Shown here: piece after piece, positions 45,991 through 54,628 of the stretch
How the letters are laid out: each line of letters begins with the position of its first letter
Numbering within the stretch: the stretch's first letter is position 1
DNA from: Mycolicibacter algericus DSM 45454
Lineage (GTDB): Bacteria > Actinomycetota > Actinomycetes > Mycobacteriales > Mycobacteriaceae
Direction: 5' to 3'
Assembly: GCF_002086455.1 (NCBI RefSeq)
Contig: NZ_MVHC01000003.1
Location: 1-64,000, forward strand
DNA: 64,000 nucleotides
The notes under the pieces: model-generated
What the model was told of the DNA's origin: nothing
Database searches by the model: none
The model's input: the letters and a program-made list of their open reading frames with translations, nothing else
Translations under genes and position numbers: made by a program

Positions 45991-47445
45991 TCACAGCTGC
46001 GTGTACACCGACTTGGTCTGCAGGAAGCTCTCAACGCCGTCTCGGCCCCACTCGTGACCCCAGCCGGACTGTTTGTAGCCGCCGAACGGCACCGAGTGGT
46101 CGAAGACCATCTGGCAGTTCAGCGAGACGGTTCCGGCCTCCAGCCGCTTGGCCAGCCGGTGGGCGCGGCTCAGGTCGCGGGTCCAGGCGGTGGCGGCCAG
46201 GCCGTACTCGGAGTCGTTCGCCAGCGCGACGGCTTCCTCGTCGTCGTCGAAGGGCAGCACCGTCACCACCGGCCCGAAGATCTCCTGCTGGTAGAGCCGC
46301 ATCCCGGGATCCACATTGGCTAGCACGGTCGGGTGCACGAAATAGCCACGGCGATCCAGCCGGTGCCCACCGGTGATGACGTCGACGTGGTCGCGCTTGC
46401 CCTCCTCGATGAATCCCATCACCCGGTTGAGCTGCTTCTCGCTGATCAGCGGGCCGATCATGGCGCCCTCATCTCGCGGACCACCCAGCTGAAGGTTGTT
46501 GGCCACCATGGCAATACCGTCGACCACCTGGTCGTAGACACCGCGCTGCACGAAAATTCGTGACCCGCAGATGCACCCCTGCCCGGAGTGGATGAAGATG
46601 CCCATTGCGGCCATCGTGATGGCGGTGTCCAGGTCCGCGTCGTCATAGATCAGCACCGGTGACTTGCCGCCCAGCTCGAGGCTGACCCGCTTGAGGTTTC
46701 CGGCCGACGCCGCCACGATCCGCTTGCCGACCTCGGTGGAACCGGTGAACGCGATCTTCTGCACGCCGGGGTGATCGACCAGCGCTGCTCCCGCGGTGTG
46801 CCCGTAACCGGTGACCAGGTTGACGACGCCGTCGGGAACCCCGGCCTCGCTGAGCAGCCGTACCAGGACCAGCGCCGAAAGTGGCGTCTCCTCAGCAGGT
46901 TTGGCCACACTGCTACACCCGGCGGCCAGCGCCGGCGCCAGCTTGGTACAGGCGTTGAAGACCGGGCCGTTCCAGGGGAAGATCAGGCCGACCACCCCGT
47001 AGGGCTCCTTGAGGGTGTAGGCGTGCAGGTCGGCATGCGCGCCGGAGATGCCACCGCTCATCTGCACCTGGTGCGCCTCACCGTTGAGTTTGGTGCACCA
47101 GCCGGCGTAGTAGCGGAAGATCTCGGCGCAGGTTGGCACGATCATCTGCGCCTGCATCAGCGGCATCCCGGTGTTGATCGAATCGATCTGGGCCAGCTCA
47201 TCGGCATGTTCATCGATCAGATCCGCGATGCGCCACAGGATCTTGGCGCGGTCGCGGGCCGGCATCGCGCTCCAGACACCCGAATCAAAGGAGGCCCGGG
47301 CCCGAGCAACCGCGTCGTTGACGGCCTCGGCGCCGCCGTCGTTGAATTCGCCGATCTGCTCCTCGGTTGCCGGATCGACGATCGGGATCACCTCGCCCGC
47401 GCCGGGACGCAGACGCACTTCATCCAACACAGAGCTGAGAGTCAT
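45991..47445 (-). CDS. NAD-dependent aldehyde dehydrogenase
   Basis: A 484-residue aldehyde dehydrogenase distinct from its neighbour. It has [33 protein letters not shown] (general base), SGQGCICGSRIFV (catalytic Cys) and [14 protein letters not shown]. It lies 38 bp downstream of the P450 gene on the same strand, which suggests that a P450-generated alcohol is oxidised through to an acid. Start ATG 47445. It is convergent with the other ALDH gene. Confidence 0.9.
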   Translation of the reverse strand: MTLSSVLDEVRLRPGAGEVIPIVDPATEEQIGEFNDGGAEAVNDAVARARASFDSGVWSAMPARDRAKILWRIADLIDEHADELAQIDSINTGMPLMQAQMIVPTCAEIFRYYAGWCTKLNGEAHQVQMSGGISGAHADLHAYTLKEPYGVVGLIFPWNGPVFNACTKLAPALAAGCSSVAKPAEETPLSALVLVRLLSEAGVPDGVVNLVTGYGHTAGAALVDHPGVQKIAFTGSTEVGKRIVAASAGNLKRVSLELGGKSPVLIYDDADLDTAITMAAMGIFIHSGQGCICGSRIFVQRGVYDQVVDGIAMVANNLQLGGPRDEGAMIGPLISEKQLNRVMGFIEEGKRDHVDVITGGHRLDRRGYFVHPTVLANVDPGMRLYQQEIFGPVVTVLPFDDDEEAVALANDSEYGLAATAWTRDLSRAHRLAKRLEAGTVSLNCQMVFDHSVPFGGYKQSGWGHEWGRDGVESFLQTKSVYTQL

Positions 47446-47483
47446 TGCTGGCCTTTCCGATGACGCGTTGCGGCGAGGACGGC

Positions 47484-48767
47484 CTACTGTTCGACCGGGT
47501 CGAACTCGATGTGCAGCGCGGTCAGCCCGCGCAGCAGGAACGTGGGCTCGTAGCGGTAGTGCCGGTCGCCGGCCGGGCCGTGGTGCTCCTCGCTGATCCT
47601 GATGTCGCGCATCCGGTCCAGCATCCGGTTGGCGGTGATCCGCCCCTCGACCCGGACCAGCGGTGCGCCGGGGCAGGTGTGAATGCCGCGGCCGAAGGCG
47701 ATGTGCTCGCGAACGTTCTTGCGGTCCAAGTTGAATTCATCCGGGTTCTCGAACTTCCGCGGGTCCCGGTTGGCCGCCCCCAGACACAACATCAGCACGG
47801 TGCCGGCCTTGATCGGCACGCCGGCCAGCGTGGTGGTCTTACGCGCCAGCCGGAAGTCGATCTTGGTCGGGCTCTGGATGCGCAGGGATTCCTCGATGAA
47901 CCGCGGGATCAGATCGCGGTTCTCGCGCAGCCGCTGCTGCAGCTCGGGCTGCTCGCCGAGCACCTGCACCATCGTCCCGAGCAGTTTGGTGACGGTCTCC
48001 TGCCCGGCGCCGAACAGGAAGGTCGCCGGACGCACCACCTCCATCACCTCCGGTATCGCCCCGTCGGGATAGGTGGCCTCGGCGAGCATCGTCAGCACAT
48101 CGGCCCGGGGATTGCGCCGCCGGTCGGAGATGTAGCCGTTGAACTTGTCGTCGAGGTAGTCCAACGGGTTCAGGCCCACCGGCTCGCCATCGAGGGCGCC
48201 AACTCGGGCACCCGGGCGCTCACCGGCTCCAAGAGCGCGGCGGAACTCCGCGCGATCGTTATCGGGGACGCCGAGCAGGTCGGCGATCGCCAGCGTCGCA
48301 AAGGGTTTGGCGTAGTCCATCAGGAACTCGCAGCGGCCGGTGGCGATGAACTCATCGAGCTGCAGGTCGGCCAGCCGCCAGATGAAGTCCTCGTTCTCTT
48401 TGAGCCGAACCGGGGTCAGGATCCGGCCCAGCAGCGCGCGGGTCCGCTCGTGCGCCGGCGGATCCTGGACGACCACGTGCTCGAAGATCGGAAACAGATG
48501 CCGATGCGCCTCGATCTGCTCGGTGATGTCGTCGCCCTCGGGTTCGAACGGCAGCGGCGGGAAGGGCCCACCGATCGCGTTGACGGCCGAGAAGGAGTCG
48601 TGGTCCTTGAACGCGGCGTGCACCTCCTCGTAGCCGGTGACGGCGACGACGCCGTGATGCGGCTCGGCGAAGACGGGCCCGTTCGAGCGGAGGTATTCGT
48701 AATAGGGATAGGGATCCTGAGTTACGCCTTCGTCGGAGAAGTAGTCCACCGCCGCGAGATCCGTCAT
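47484..48767 (-). CDS. Cytochrome P450 monooxygenase
   Basis: A 427-residue bacterial class I P450. The heme-ligand loop FGRGIHTCPGAPL places the proximal Cys at about residue 365. The ExxR is EESLR, and the I-helix reads FLFGAGQETVTKL, with the acid-alcohol pair as E-T. It would hydroxylate a lipophilic substrate using ferredoxin electrons; none is encoded beside it. Start ATG 48767 is preferred; an ATG farther upstream would run through the operator. It is divergent from a TetR gene. Confidence 0.88.
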   Translation of the reverse strand: MTDLAAVDYFSDEGVTQDPYPYYEYLRSNGPVFAEPHHGVVAVTGYEEVHAAFKDHDSFSAVNAIGGPFPPLPFEPEGDDITEQIEAHRHLFPIFEHVVVQDPPAHERTRALLGRILTPVRLKENEDFIWRLADLQLDEFIATGRCEFLMDYAKPFATLAIADLLGVPDNDRAEFRRALGAGERPGARVGALDGEPVGLNPLDYLDDKFNGYISDRRRNPRADVLTMLAEATYPDGAIPEVMEVVRPATFLFGAGQETVTKLLGTMVQVLGEQPELQQRLRENRDLIPRFIEESLRIQSPTKIDFRLARKTTTLAGVPIKAGTVLMLCLGAANRDPRKFENPDEFNLDRKNVREHIAFGRGIHTCPGAPLVRVEGRITANRMLDRMRDIRISEEHHGPAGDRHYRYEPTFLLRGLTALHIEFDPVEQ

Positions 48768-48809
48768 CACGCGATGCGCCCTTTCGCTCGTATCACGACC
48801 TCGTCGCGC

Positions 48810-48823
48810 TGATCGATCGATCA
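48810..48823. promoter_or_regulatory. Operator TGATCGATCGATCA (P450/TetR gap)
   Basis: A perfect 14-bp palindrome between the divergent P450 and TetR genes. A second copy with one substitution lies upstream of the SDR at 49580, so both genes are probably controlled by the TetR at 48898. Confidence 0.7.
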
Positions 48824-48897
48824 AATTGCTAGAATGTCCCATGCCTACCATGTGCGACGACGGGCGGTCAAGCGATCACCACCTCGGGACGCGGTGA

Positions 48898-49482
48898 ATG
48901 GCGGCCCCGCGCAAGGCGAAATCGACCGATGGCGCCACCCGGCGACGGCTGATCGAAGCGACCGCCCGCATCATGCGAAACGAGGGCTATGCCGCTGCGA
49001 CGTCCCGGCGGGTGGCCGCCGAGGCCGGGGTGAAACAGGCCCTGGTCTACTACTACTTCCCCACCATGGACGACCTTTTCGTCGAGGTGCTGCGCACCGG
49101 CGCCGACGTCGCACTTGATCGGATGCGCGCCGCGCTCACCGACGACGATCCGCTCCAGATGCTATGGGCCATCAATAGCGATGCCCGCGTGACCAGCCTG
49201 AATACCGAGTTCATGGCGTTGGCCAACCATCGCAAGGCGATCCGGACCGAACTCAAGGCCTACGCCGAGCGGGTCCGCGACATCGAGACCGCCGCGGTCA
49301 CGGTGGCACTGCGCGCCAAGGGTGTCGACCTCGACGAGTATCCACCTGTCGCGATAGCCATGCTGATCGCGCAGACCGCACGCAGCCTGTGCAACGAGGA
49401 GGCCGTCGACGTCACCTACGGCCACCACGAGCTGCGCGCCCTCGTCGAGCGACAGCTCGGCCGGCTGACCGATCCCGCCTGA
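48898..49482 (+). CDS. TetR family transcriptional regulator
   Basis: A 194-residue TetR regulator. HTH is in residues about 14-60 (LIEATARIMRNEGYAAATSRRV, then AGVKQALVYYYFPTMDDLF). The ligand domain resembles other mycobacterial TetRs with SLNTEFMALANHRK. It lies between the P450 gene (divergent) and a mycofactocin-type SDR (same direction), each of which carries the same operator motif. Confidence 0.86.
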   Translation: MAAPRKAKSTDGATRRRLIEATARIMRNEGYAAATSRRVAAEAGVKQALVYYYFPTMDDLFVEVLRTGADVALDRMRAALTDDDPLQMLWAINSDARVTSLNTEFMALANHRKAIRTELKAYAERVRDIETAAVTVALRAKGVDLDEYPPVAIAMLIAQTARSLCNEEAVDVTYGHHELRALVERQLGRLTDPA

Positions 49483-49544
49483 GCCGCCGGCGCCCACCCG
49501 CTGCACCCACTGTTGACAACGTCGCGGCTTGGTGCCAGCCTTGC

Positions 49545-49558
49545 TGATCGATCGACCA
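49545..49558. promoter_or_regulatory. Operator TGATCGATCGACCA (upstream of SDR)
   Basis: Matches the operator at 48810 at 13 of 14 positions. It lies 21 bp before the SDR start and downstream of TTGACA (49513-49518), so binding would block initiation or early elongation. Confidence 0.65.
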
Positions 49559-49579
49559 ACAACAGACGGAGGTGCAGAC

Positions 49580-50419
49580 ATGGCTGGACGAGTCGAAGGA
49601 AAGGTCGCGCTCATCACCGGCGCGGCCCGCGGACAGGGCCGCAGCCACGCGGTGCGACTGGCGCAGGAAGGTGCCGACATCATCGCCGTAGATGTGTGCG
49701 CCCGGATCAGCAGTAGCAAGGAGATCCCCGCAGCCACCCCCGACGACCTCGCCGAGACCGCCGACCTGGTCAAGGGACTGGACCGCCGTATCGTGACGGC
49801 ACAGGTCGACGTGCGGGACTTCGACGCGCTCAAGGCCGCGGTCGACAGCGGTGTCGAGCAGTTGGGCCGGCTGGACATCATCGCGGCCAACGCCGGGATC
49901 GGCAACGGCGGCGACACCTTGGACAAGACCAGCGAAGCCGACTGGCAGGACATGATCGACGTCAACCTGTCCGGTGTCTGGAAGACCGTCAAAGCCGGTG
50001 TGCCGCATCTGATCGCCGGCGGCAACGGCGGGTCGATCATCTTGACCAGCTCGGTGGGCGGTCTCAAAGCCTACCCCCACACCGGTCACTACATCGCGGC
50101 CAAGCACGGTGTGGTCGGCTTGATGCGCACGTTCGCCGTCGAACTCGGCCAGCACTTCATCCGGGTCAACTCGGTTCACCCCACCAACGTGAACACCCCG
50201 CTGTTCATGAACGAGGGCACGATGAAGCTGTTCCGCCCCGACCTGGAGAACCCCGGCCCAGACGACATGGCCGTGGTGGCGCAGCTGATGCACGTGCTGC
50301 CGATCGGCTGGGTGGACCCGGTCGACATCAGCAACGCCGTGTTGTTTCTGGCCTCAGACGAGTCCCGTTACGTCACCGGGCTTCCGCTCACCGTCGATGC
50401 GGGCAGCTGCCTGAAATAG
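49580..50419 (+). CDS. Mycofactocin-coupled SDR family oxidoreductase
   Basis: A 279-residue SDR of the same group as the pair at 42134-43764: ITGAARGQGRSHAVRLAQEGADIIAVDVCA (key elements TGAARGQGRSHA and VDVCA), AANAGIGNGG, TSSVGGLKA, YIAAKHGVVG and VNSVHPTNV. GGAGGTG precedes ATG 49580 at good spacing. It belongs to the regulon of the TetR at 48898 by shared operator. The long region before the DVRDF motif is the family insertion. Confidence 0.9.
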   Translation: MAGRVEGKVALITGAARGQGRSHAVRLAQEGADIIAVDVCARISSSKEIPAATPDDLAETADLVKGLDRRIVTAQVDVRDFDALKAAVDSGVEQLGRLDIIAANAGIGNGGDTLDKTSEADWQDMIDVNLSGVWKTVKAGVPHLIAGGNGGSIILTSSVGGLKAYPHTGHYIAAKHGVVGLMRTFAVELGQHFIRVNSVHPTNVNTPLFMNEGTMKLFRPDLENPGPDDMAVVAQLMHVLPIGWVDPVDISNAVLFLASDESRYVTGLPLTVDAGSCLK

Positions 50420-50434
50420 CGCCGGCCCTCTGGT

Positions 50435-50496
50435 CGCGAGCGTGCGCAGTTGCACGTCAGGAAGCGGCGTGTCGTGTGCAAACACGCACGCTCGCG
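50435..50496. repeat. Palindromic intergenic repeat, copy 2
   Basis: CGCGAGCGTGCG and CGCACGCTCGCG are perfect 12-bp arms about 38 bp apart, between convergent genes. The reverse complement shares AGCGTGCGTGTT and a CGACAC core with copy 1 at 41449-41502, at matching positions. The two copies bracket the accessory island. Confidence 0.7.
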
Positions 50497-50508
50497 CCAA
50501 GGGGAGGA

Positions 50509-51147
50509 TCAACGAGGAATATCGAATTCGACTCGGGCCGAGACGGTCTCGATCGCCTCGTACAGTGCCGTTAGCCGGTCGGACAGCGACGGCGCCGCCA
50601 GCACCGCGTAGCGGTCGGCCTCGCCCATCGGGACCCGGCAGGCCAGCGAGTACAGCCGCTGCACCGGGTCCAGCGAGCGCAGCCGGCGGCCGCCCAGCAT
50701 GGCGTCGCGCCCGGCCGTCACCCACCGCCGGCGGGCCACCGCCATCCGCTTGTGCAGCGCGACGATGCGTTCTTCCAACTCCCCGAACTGCCTGTCGCTC
50801 ACCGGTTCCCCCGGCTCGTCGCGCCATACCTCGATGTCGGCCCGCGGATAGGGGTCGTCGGGGAGCCACTGGCTGACCCGGATCCGCTCGCCGGTCAGGC
50901 ACCGCAGCGCGTAGCGGCCGCCGCCGAGCTCGGTGCAGTCGGTGATGGCCGCCATCGCGCCGATGTCGTTGCGCTGCTCGCCACCGCCCACTTCGCGGCC
51001 GCGGGCGATGAGCACCACCCCGAACCGCGGATCGCCGCTGTGCATCAGGTCCCCGACCAGCACGGTGTAGCGCCTCTCGAAGATCCGCAGCGACAGTTCC
51101 TCGCCGGGCAGCAGCACCCACTCCAGCGGGAACATCGGCAGTTCCAT
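50509..51147 (-). CDS. LON N-terminal (substrate-binding) domain protein (Rv0434-like)
   Basis: A 212-residue stand-alone LON-substrate-binding domain: MFPLEWVLLPGEELSLRIFERRY at the start, then GDPRFGVVLIARGREVGGG and ALRCLTGERIRVSQWLPDDPYPRAD (given here by the elements TGERIRV and DDPYPRAD). There is no ATPase or protease part. It may serve as a substrate adaptor. Its ATG shares a base with the stop of the upstream ligase gene, as for Rv0433-Rv0434. Confidence 0.85.
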   Translation of the reverse strand: MELPMFPLEWVLLPGEELSLRIFERRYTVLVGDLMHSGDPRFGVVLIARGREVGGGEQRNDIGAMAAITDCTELGGGRYALRCLTGERIRVSQWLPDDPYPRADIEVWRDEPGEPVSDRQFGELEERIVALHKRMAVARRRWVTAGRDAMLGGRRLRSLDPVQRLYSLACRVPMGEADRYAVLAAPSLSDRLTALYEAIETVSARVEFDIPR

Positions 51148-52310
51148 CACTCGATGTCCAGTTCGGCGACCAGCGCGTCGACGACAGCGCGCAGATCGCC
51201 GTCGTGCTCCTCGGCGACCCGGCGCTGCCGCTGGTAGGACGCACCGGTTCGATAGATGTCGGCGACGCCGGCCAGTTCGTCGGCACAGTGGAGTCGCGCC
51301 GCGATCGGCTCCAGCCGGTTGAGCAGCTCGTCGAGGTCCTCGGTGACCAGGCGCTCGTTGCTGTCGGCGTCGAGGATGATCTCGGCGTCCAGCCCGTAAC
51401 GCGCCGCGCGCCACTTGTTCTCCTGCACGTGCCACGGCGGCATGGTGGGCAGCGATTGGTCGGCGTCCAGCCGCCGGTCCAGGTCGACGATCAGGCAGTG
51501 GGTCAGCGCGACCAGCGAGCCCAGTTCGCGCAGGTTGGACACCCCGTCGCAGACTCGTACCTCGATGGTGCCCAGGTGCGGGGATGGCCTGATGTCCCAA
51601 CGAATCTCGTTGATGTGGTCGATGATCCCGGTCTTCTTCTGGTCGTAGACGAAGCCCTCGAACTCCGACCAGGTCTGGAACTGGAACGGCAATCCCGCGG
51701 TGGGCAGCTGCTGAAACATCATCGCCCGGTTGCTGGCGTAGCCGGTGTCCTCGCCGGCCCACCACGGCGACGACGCCGACAACGCCAGCAGGTGCGGGTA
51801 GTACAGCAGCAGCGACGAGATGATCGGCATGACCTTGTAGGCCGAAGAGATTCCGACGTGGACGTGCACTCCCCAGATCATCATCTGCCGGCCCCACCAC
51901 TGGGTGCGCTTGATCAGCTCGGCGTAGCGCGGCGCGTCGGTCAGTTTCTGCGCCGACCACTGCGCAAACGGATGGGTTCCGGCGCCGAACAGTTCCATGC
52001 CCCGGCTGTGCACGATGGGCCGGGTGGCCGCCAGCGTTTGGCGCAGATCCTCGATCGCCTCGCCGGTGCTGTCACAGATGCCGGTGACGAGTTCGACGGT
52101 GTTGCGCAGCAATTCGTTGTGCACGCGCGGGTTTTCGCCGAGCTCTGCCAGCACTGCGCTGGCTTCGTTGCTCAGGTCGCGGGTCGCCGCGTCGACCAGT
52201 GCGAACTCCCACTCCACACCGAGGGTGGGTCGGGCGCAGTGGGCGAACTCGATTCGGGCTTTGGACGAAGCCCTGTTGTTCGGCAGGCTATCCGGCGCCG
52301 ATGACACCAC
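51147..52310 (-). CDS. YbdK-type carboxylate-amine ligase (glutamate-cysteine ligase family 2, Rv0433-like)
   Basis: About 387 residues. The active-site region reads [12 protein letters not shown], then [23 protein letters not shown], and [17 protein letters not shown], all standard in the GCS2 family. YbdK has weak glutamate-cysteine ligase activity in E. coli; the true substrate in mycobacteria is not settled. The start is uncertain because the gene overlaps sodC by 20-30 nt: GTG 52310 is listed, with GTG 52307 and TTG 52316 alternatives. No strong ribosome site is visible. Confidence 0.88.
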   Translation of the reverse strand: MVSSAPDSLPNNRASSKARIEFAHCARPTLGVEWEFALVDAATRDLSNEASAVLAELGENPRVHNELLRNTVELVTGICDSTGEAIEDLRQTLAATRPIVHSRGMELFGAGTHPFAQWSAQKLTDAPRYAELIKRTQWWGRQMMIWGVHVHVGISSAYKVMPIISSLLLYYPHLLALSASSPWWAGEDTGYASNRAMMFQQLPTAGLPFQFQTWSEFEGFVYDQKKTGIIDHINEIRWDIRPSPHLGTIEVRVCDGVSNLRELGSLVALTHCLIVDLDRRLDADQSLPTMPPWHVQENKWRAARYGLDAEIILDADSNERLVTEDLDELLNRLEPIAARLHCADELAGVADIYRTGASYQRQRRVAEEHDGDLRAVVDALVAELDIE

Positions 52311-52995
52311 ACGCAACTCGTTTGCCGGCGTCTCCGGTGGTCAGCGTGGTCTGGTCCGGGCCTGGCGTGCCGTTGACCTGGGTGTAGCGGTCCGCCGGGA
52401 TGTTGGCGAAATTGTCGTCGTCGGCGTGGATGATCAACGACGTCCCCTCGCCGTCCAGCAATTCCTGCCGGGTGAACGCATCGGTGGTGGTCACCAGCAG
52501 CGCGCTGCCGTCGGAGCGGACCTGCAGCGAGGTCAGGTCGCCGCTCTGCGGGTGCTCGTTGTGGCCGGGCGCCTGGAAGTGCCCACCGGCCGACAGGAAG
52601 GCGCCGGGTGCGCCGCCGCCGGGCGCGACCGAGTCGGCTTCGCACTTACCCACGCCGTGGATGTGCATGCCGTGGAAGCCCGGCGTCAGCACGCCGGTGC
52701 TGGTGGTCTCCACGGTGATCGTGGCGAATTCTTTCCCGCCGGCCTTGCTGAACTCGAACGTCGCGGTGGCGACCTGGCCGCCGTCGACGGTCGTCAGGCG
52801 CGCCACCAGGTTGTCGGAACCGCCCGACTCGCCCGGCTCGCTCGCCGCGCCGGACGGCGCCGGCGACCCGGTCCAGATGGCCGGCGTGGTGCCCGGCACG
52901 TCGGAGGGCGGCTCGTTGGGGCTGCACGCCGCCAACAGCACAACCGGGGCGGCGAAGACAGCGGCGGCAACAACTCTGCGGTGACCTTTGACCAT
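52288..52995 (-). CDS. sodC: Periplasmic/lipid-anchored Cu(Zn) superoxide dismutase
   Basis: A 235-residue lipoprotein: the lipobox is LLAAC with Cys24. Copper ligands appear in GMHIHGVG and the [12 protein letters not shown] block, plus a His in [10 protein letters not shown], with Cys residues (KCEAD and RVACGVIG) for the disulfide. It removes superoxide at the envelope. M. tuberculosis SodC (Rv0432) is known to lack bound zinc, so the Zn-site state here needs direct test. It overlaps the YbdK-type gene. Confidence 0.93.
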   Translation of the reverse strand: MVKGHRRVVAAAVFAAPVVLLAACSPNEPPSDVPGTTPAIWTGSPAPSGAASEPGESGGSDNLVARLTTVDGGQVATATFEFSKAGGKEFATITVETTSTGVLTPGFHGMHIHGVGKCEADSVAPGGGAPGAFLSAGGHFQAPGHNEHPQSGDLTSLQVRSDGSALLVTTTDAFTRQELLDGEGTSLIIHADDDNFANIPADRYTQVNGTPGPDQTTLTTGDAGKRVACGVIGAG

Positions 52996-53004
52996 GCGAG
53001 GAGC

Positions 53005-53475
53005 TTAACCCGCGACCACCACGATCACGCCCGGTGGCTGCTCGGCCACGTCGGGGATGCGTGGCTGTGCGGCCGCGTGCAGCACCTCGGCCACGGCGTT
53101 GGCCGAGTCGTGCTCACCCGGGCCGTCACCGAAGTAGACGGTGGTCTCGGTGACCTCGGGCAGCTCGAGGTTGCCGACGTCGGTCACATTCCAGCCGGCT
53201 TCCCGCAGCACTTCCGCGGTGTGCCCGGCCAGGCCCGCCTGCTCAGAGATGTTGTAGACGCGCACCTCGGACCGGTGGGCGGGGCGGTCGGTGGTGGCCG
53301 CCGCGGAGGTGGTGGTCACGGGTTTCGACGCCGGCGAGTGGCCGGTGTCGTCGTCGTTGCCGGACGATCCGAGCGCCTGAAATCCGACCAGCAGGAAGAT
53401 GGTGCCCAAAAACAGCAGGACCATCACCATGGCCCGCAGCGGGAGTCTGGAGGAGTCGGGAACGTGGTCGCTCAT
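53005..53475 (-). CDS. virR: VirR-like LytR_C-domain protein (Rv0431)
   Basis: A 156-residue protein with a single N-terminal membrane helix (MVMVLLFLGTIFLLVGFQ) and an extracytoplasmic LytR_C domain (SEVRVYNISEQAGLAGHTAEVL ... GWNVTDVGN, cited in parts). In M. tuberculosis VirR restrains membrane vesicle release and affects cell-wall integrity. ATG 53475 is preferred because TACAGT lies 7 nt upstream, giving a leaderless transcript; GTG 53484 is the other possibility. It lies immediately upstream of sodC (9 nt). Confidence 0.85.
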   Translation of the reverse strand: MSDHVPDSSRLPLRAMVMVLLFLGTIFLLVGFQALGSSGNDDDTGHSPASKPVTTTSAAATTDRPAHRSEVRVYNISEQAGLAGHTAEVLREAGWNVTDVGNLELPEVTETTVYFGDGPGEHDSANAVAEVLHAAAQPRIPDVAEQPPGVIVVVAG

Positions 53476-53542
53476 TGCGCCCACTGTATCGACGAGCAGG
53501 CCACGACCTCTAAACCCCCAGCAATCAGGGGTTCCGGGCGAC

Positions 53543-53851
53543 TCAAGTGATATCGAACCCGAGACGCCGCGCGGCGCGCGCCTTCTGCCGACTCGATCGC
53601 AGCCTGCGCAGCCGTTTGACCAGCATCGGGTCGGCGGCCAGCGCCTCAGGCCGGTCGACGAGAGCGTTGAGCACCTGGTAGTAGCGGGTTGCCGACAGCG
53701 AGAACCGCTCCTTGATGGCCTCTTCCTTGGCGCCGGCGTACTTCCACCAGTCCCGCTCGAAGGACAGGATGTCGTGTTCGCGACGGCTCAAGCCGTCAGT
53801 GGGTTCCGAATCGTCCCCTGATCGATTCGCTTGCGCCATGGCGCCGTCCAT
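53543..53851 (-). CDS. DUF3263 protein (Rv0430-like)
   Basis: A 102-residue basic protein with the DUF3263 core LSRREHDILSFERDWWKYAGAKEEAI (elements FERDWWKYAGAKEEAI and YYQVLNALVDRPEAL). The family is small, actinobacterial and of unknown function; a DNA-binding HTH is suggested by its FSLSATRYYQ helix pair. ATG 53851 or 53839. It is located between virR and def as in M. tuberculosis. Confidence 0.82.
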   Translation of the reverse strand: MDGAMAQANRSGDDSEPTDGLSRREHDILSFERDWWKYAGAKEEAIKERFSLSATRYYQVLNALVDRPEALAADPMLVKRLRRLRSSRQKARAARRLGFDIT

Positions 53852-54024
53852 ATCGTTTCCTGGACCCTTCCGGAAAGTTCTTTGGTCGAACGTTCGTTGC
53901 GTTTTCGGCGGCCTGTCCTGAGCGAATATTCAATCACGGCACACGGTGTTGAACCGGGAGCCGGCCCCGCGAGTCGCCGTGGCCGCTGCACTGTGCCGGC
54001 GGCGGGCACTTAAGCTTTTCGGTC

Positions 54025-54618
54025 ATGGCCGTCGTACCCATCCGCATTGTCGGCGATCCCGTCCTGCACACCCCGACCAGCCCGGTCCCCGTCGCCGATG
54101 ACGGCTCGCTGCCGGCCGACCTGGCCGAGTTGATCACCACGATGTACGCCACGATGGACGCCGCCAACGGCGTCGGCTTGGCCGCCAATCAGATCGGTGT
54201 GGGGCTGCGGGTCTTCGTCTATGACTGCGCCGATGACCGCCGCTCGACCACGCGGCGCCGCGGCGTGGTGGTCAACCCGGTGTTGGAGACCTCCGAACGG
54301 CCCGAGACCATGCCCGACCCCGATGACGACGACGAGGGCTGCCTGTCGGTGCCCGGTGAGTCGTTCCCGACCGGCCGCGCGGAATGGGCCCGCGTCACCG
54401 GCCTGGACGCCGACGGCAACCCGGTCACACTGGAGGGCACCGGTTTGTTCGCGAGGATGCTGCAGCACGAGACCGGGCATCTGGACGGCCTGCTGTATCT
54501 GGACATGCTGGTGGGCCGTCACGCCCGAGCGGCGAAGCGGACGGTGAAGTCCAACGGCTGGGGCGTGCCCGGCCTGTCCTGGATGCCAGGCGACGTGCCC
54601 GATCCGTTCGGTCACTGA
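54025..54618 (+). CDS. def: Peptide deformylase
   Basis: A 197-residue zinc/iron enzyme removing N-formyl groups from new proteins. The three family motifs are present: [19 protein letters not shown] and QHETGHLDG (metal-binding HExxH as HETGH). Length and neighbours fit M. tuberculosis def (Rv0429c). A downstream GNAT gene follows within 11 bp. Confidence 0.95.
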   Translation: MAVVPIRIVGDPVLHTPTSPVPVADDGSLPADLAELITTMYATMDAANGVGLAANQIGVGLRVFVYDCADDRRSTTRRRGVVVNPVLETSERPETMPDPDDDDEGCLSVPGESFPTGRAEWARVTGLDADGNPVTLEGTGLFARMLQHETGHLDGLLYLDMLVGRHARAAKRTVKSNGWGVPGLSWMPGDVPDPFGH

Positions 54619-54628
54619 GGGTCCGGTG

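Noticed and set aside
53880..53905. SOS-box-like TCGAACGTTCG
   Set aside because: The two half-sites are adjacent without the 4-bp spacer of the mycobacterial LexA site, so it does not match.
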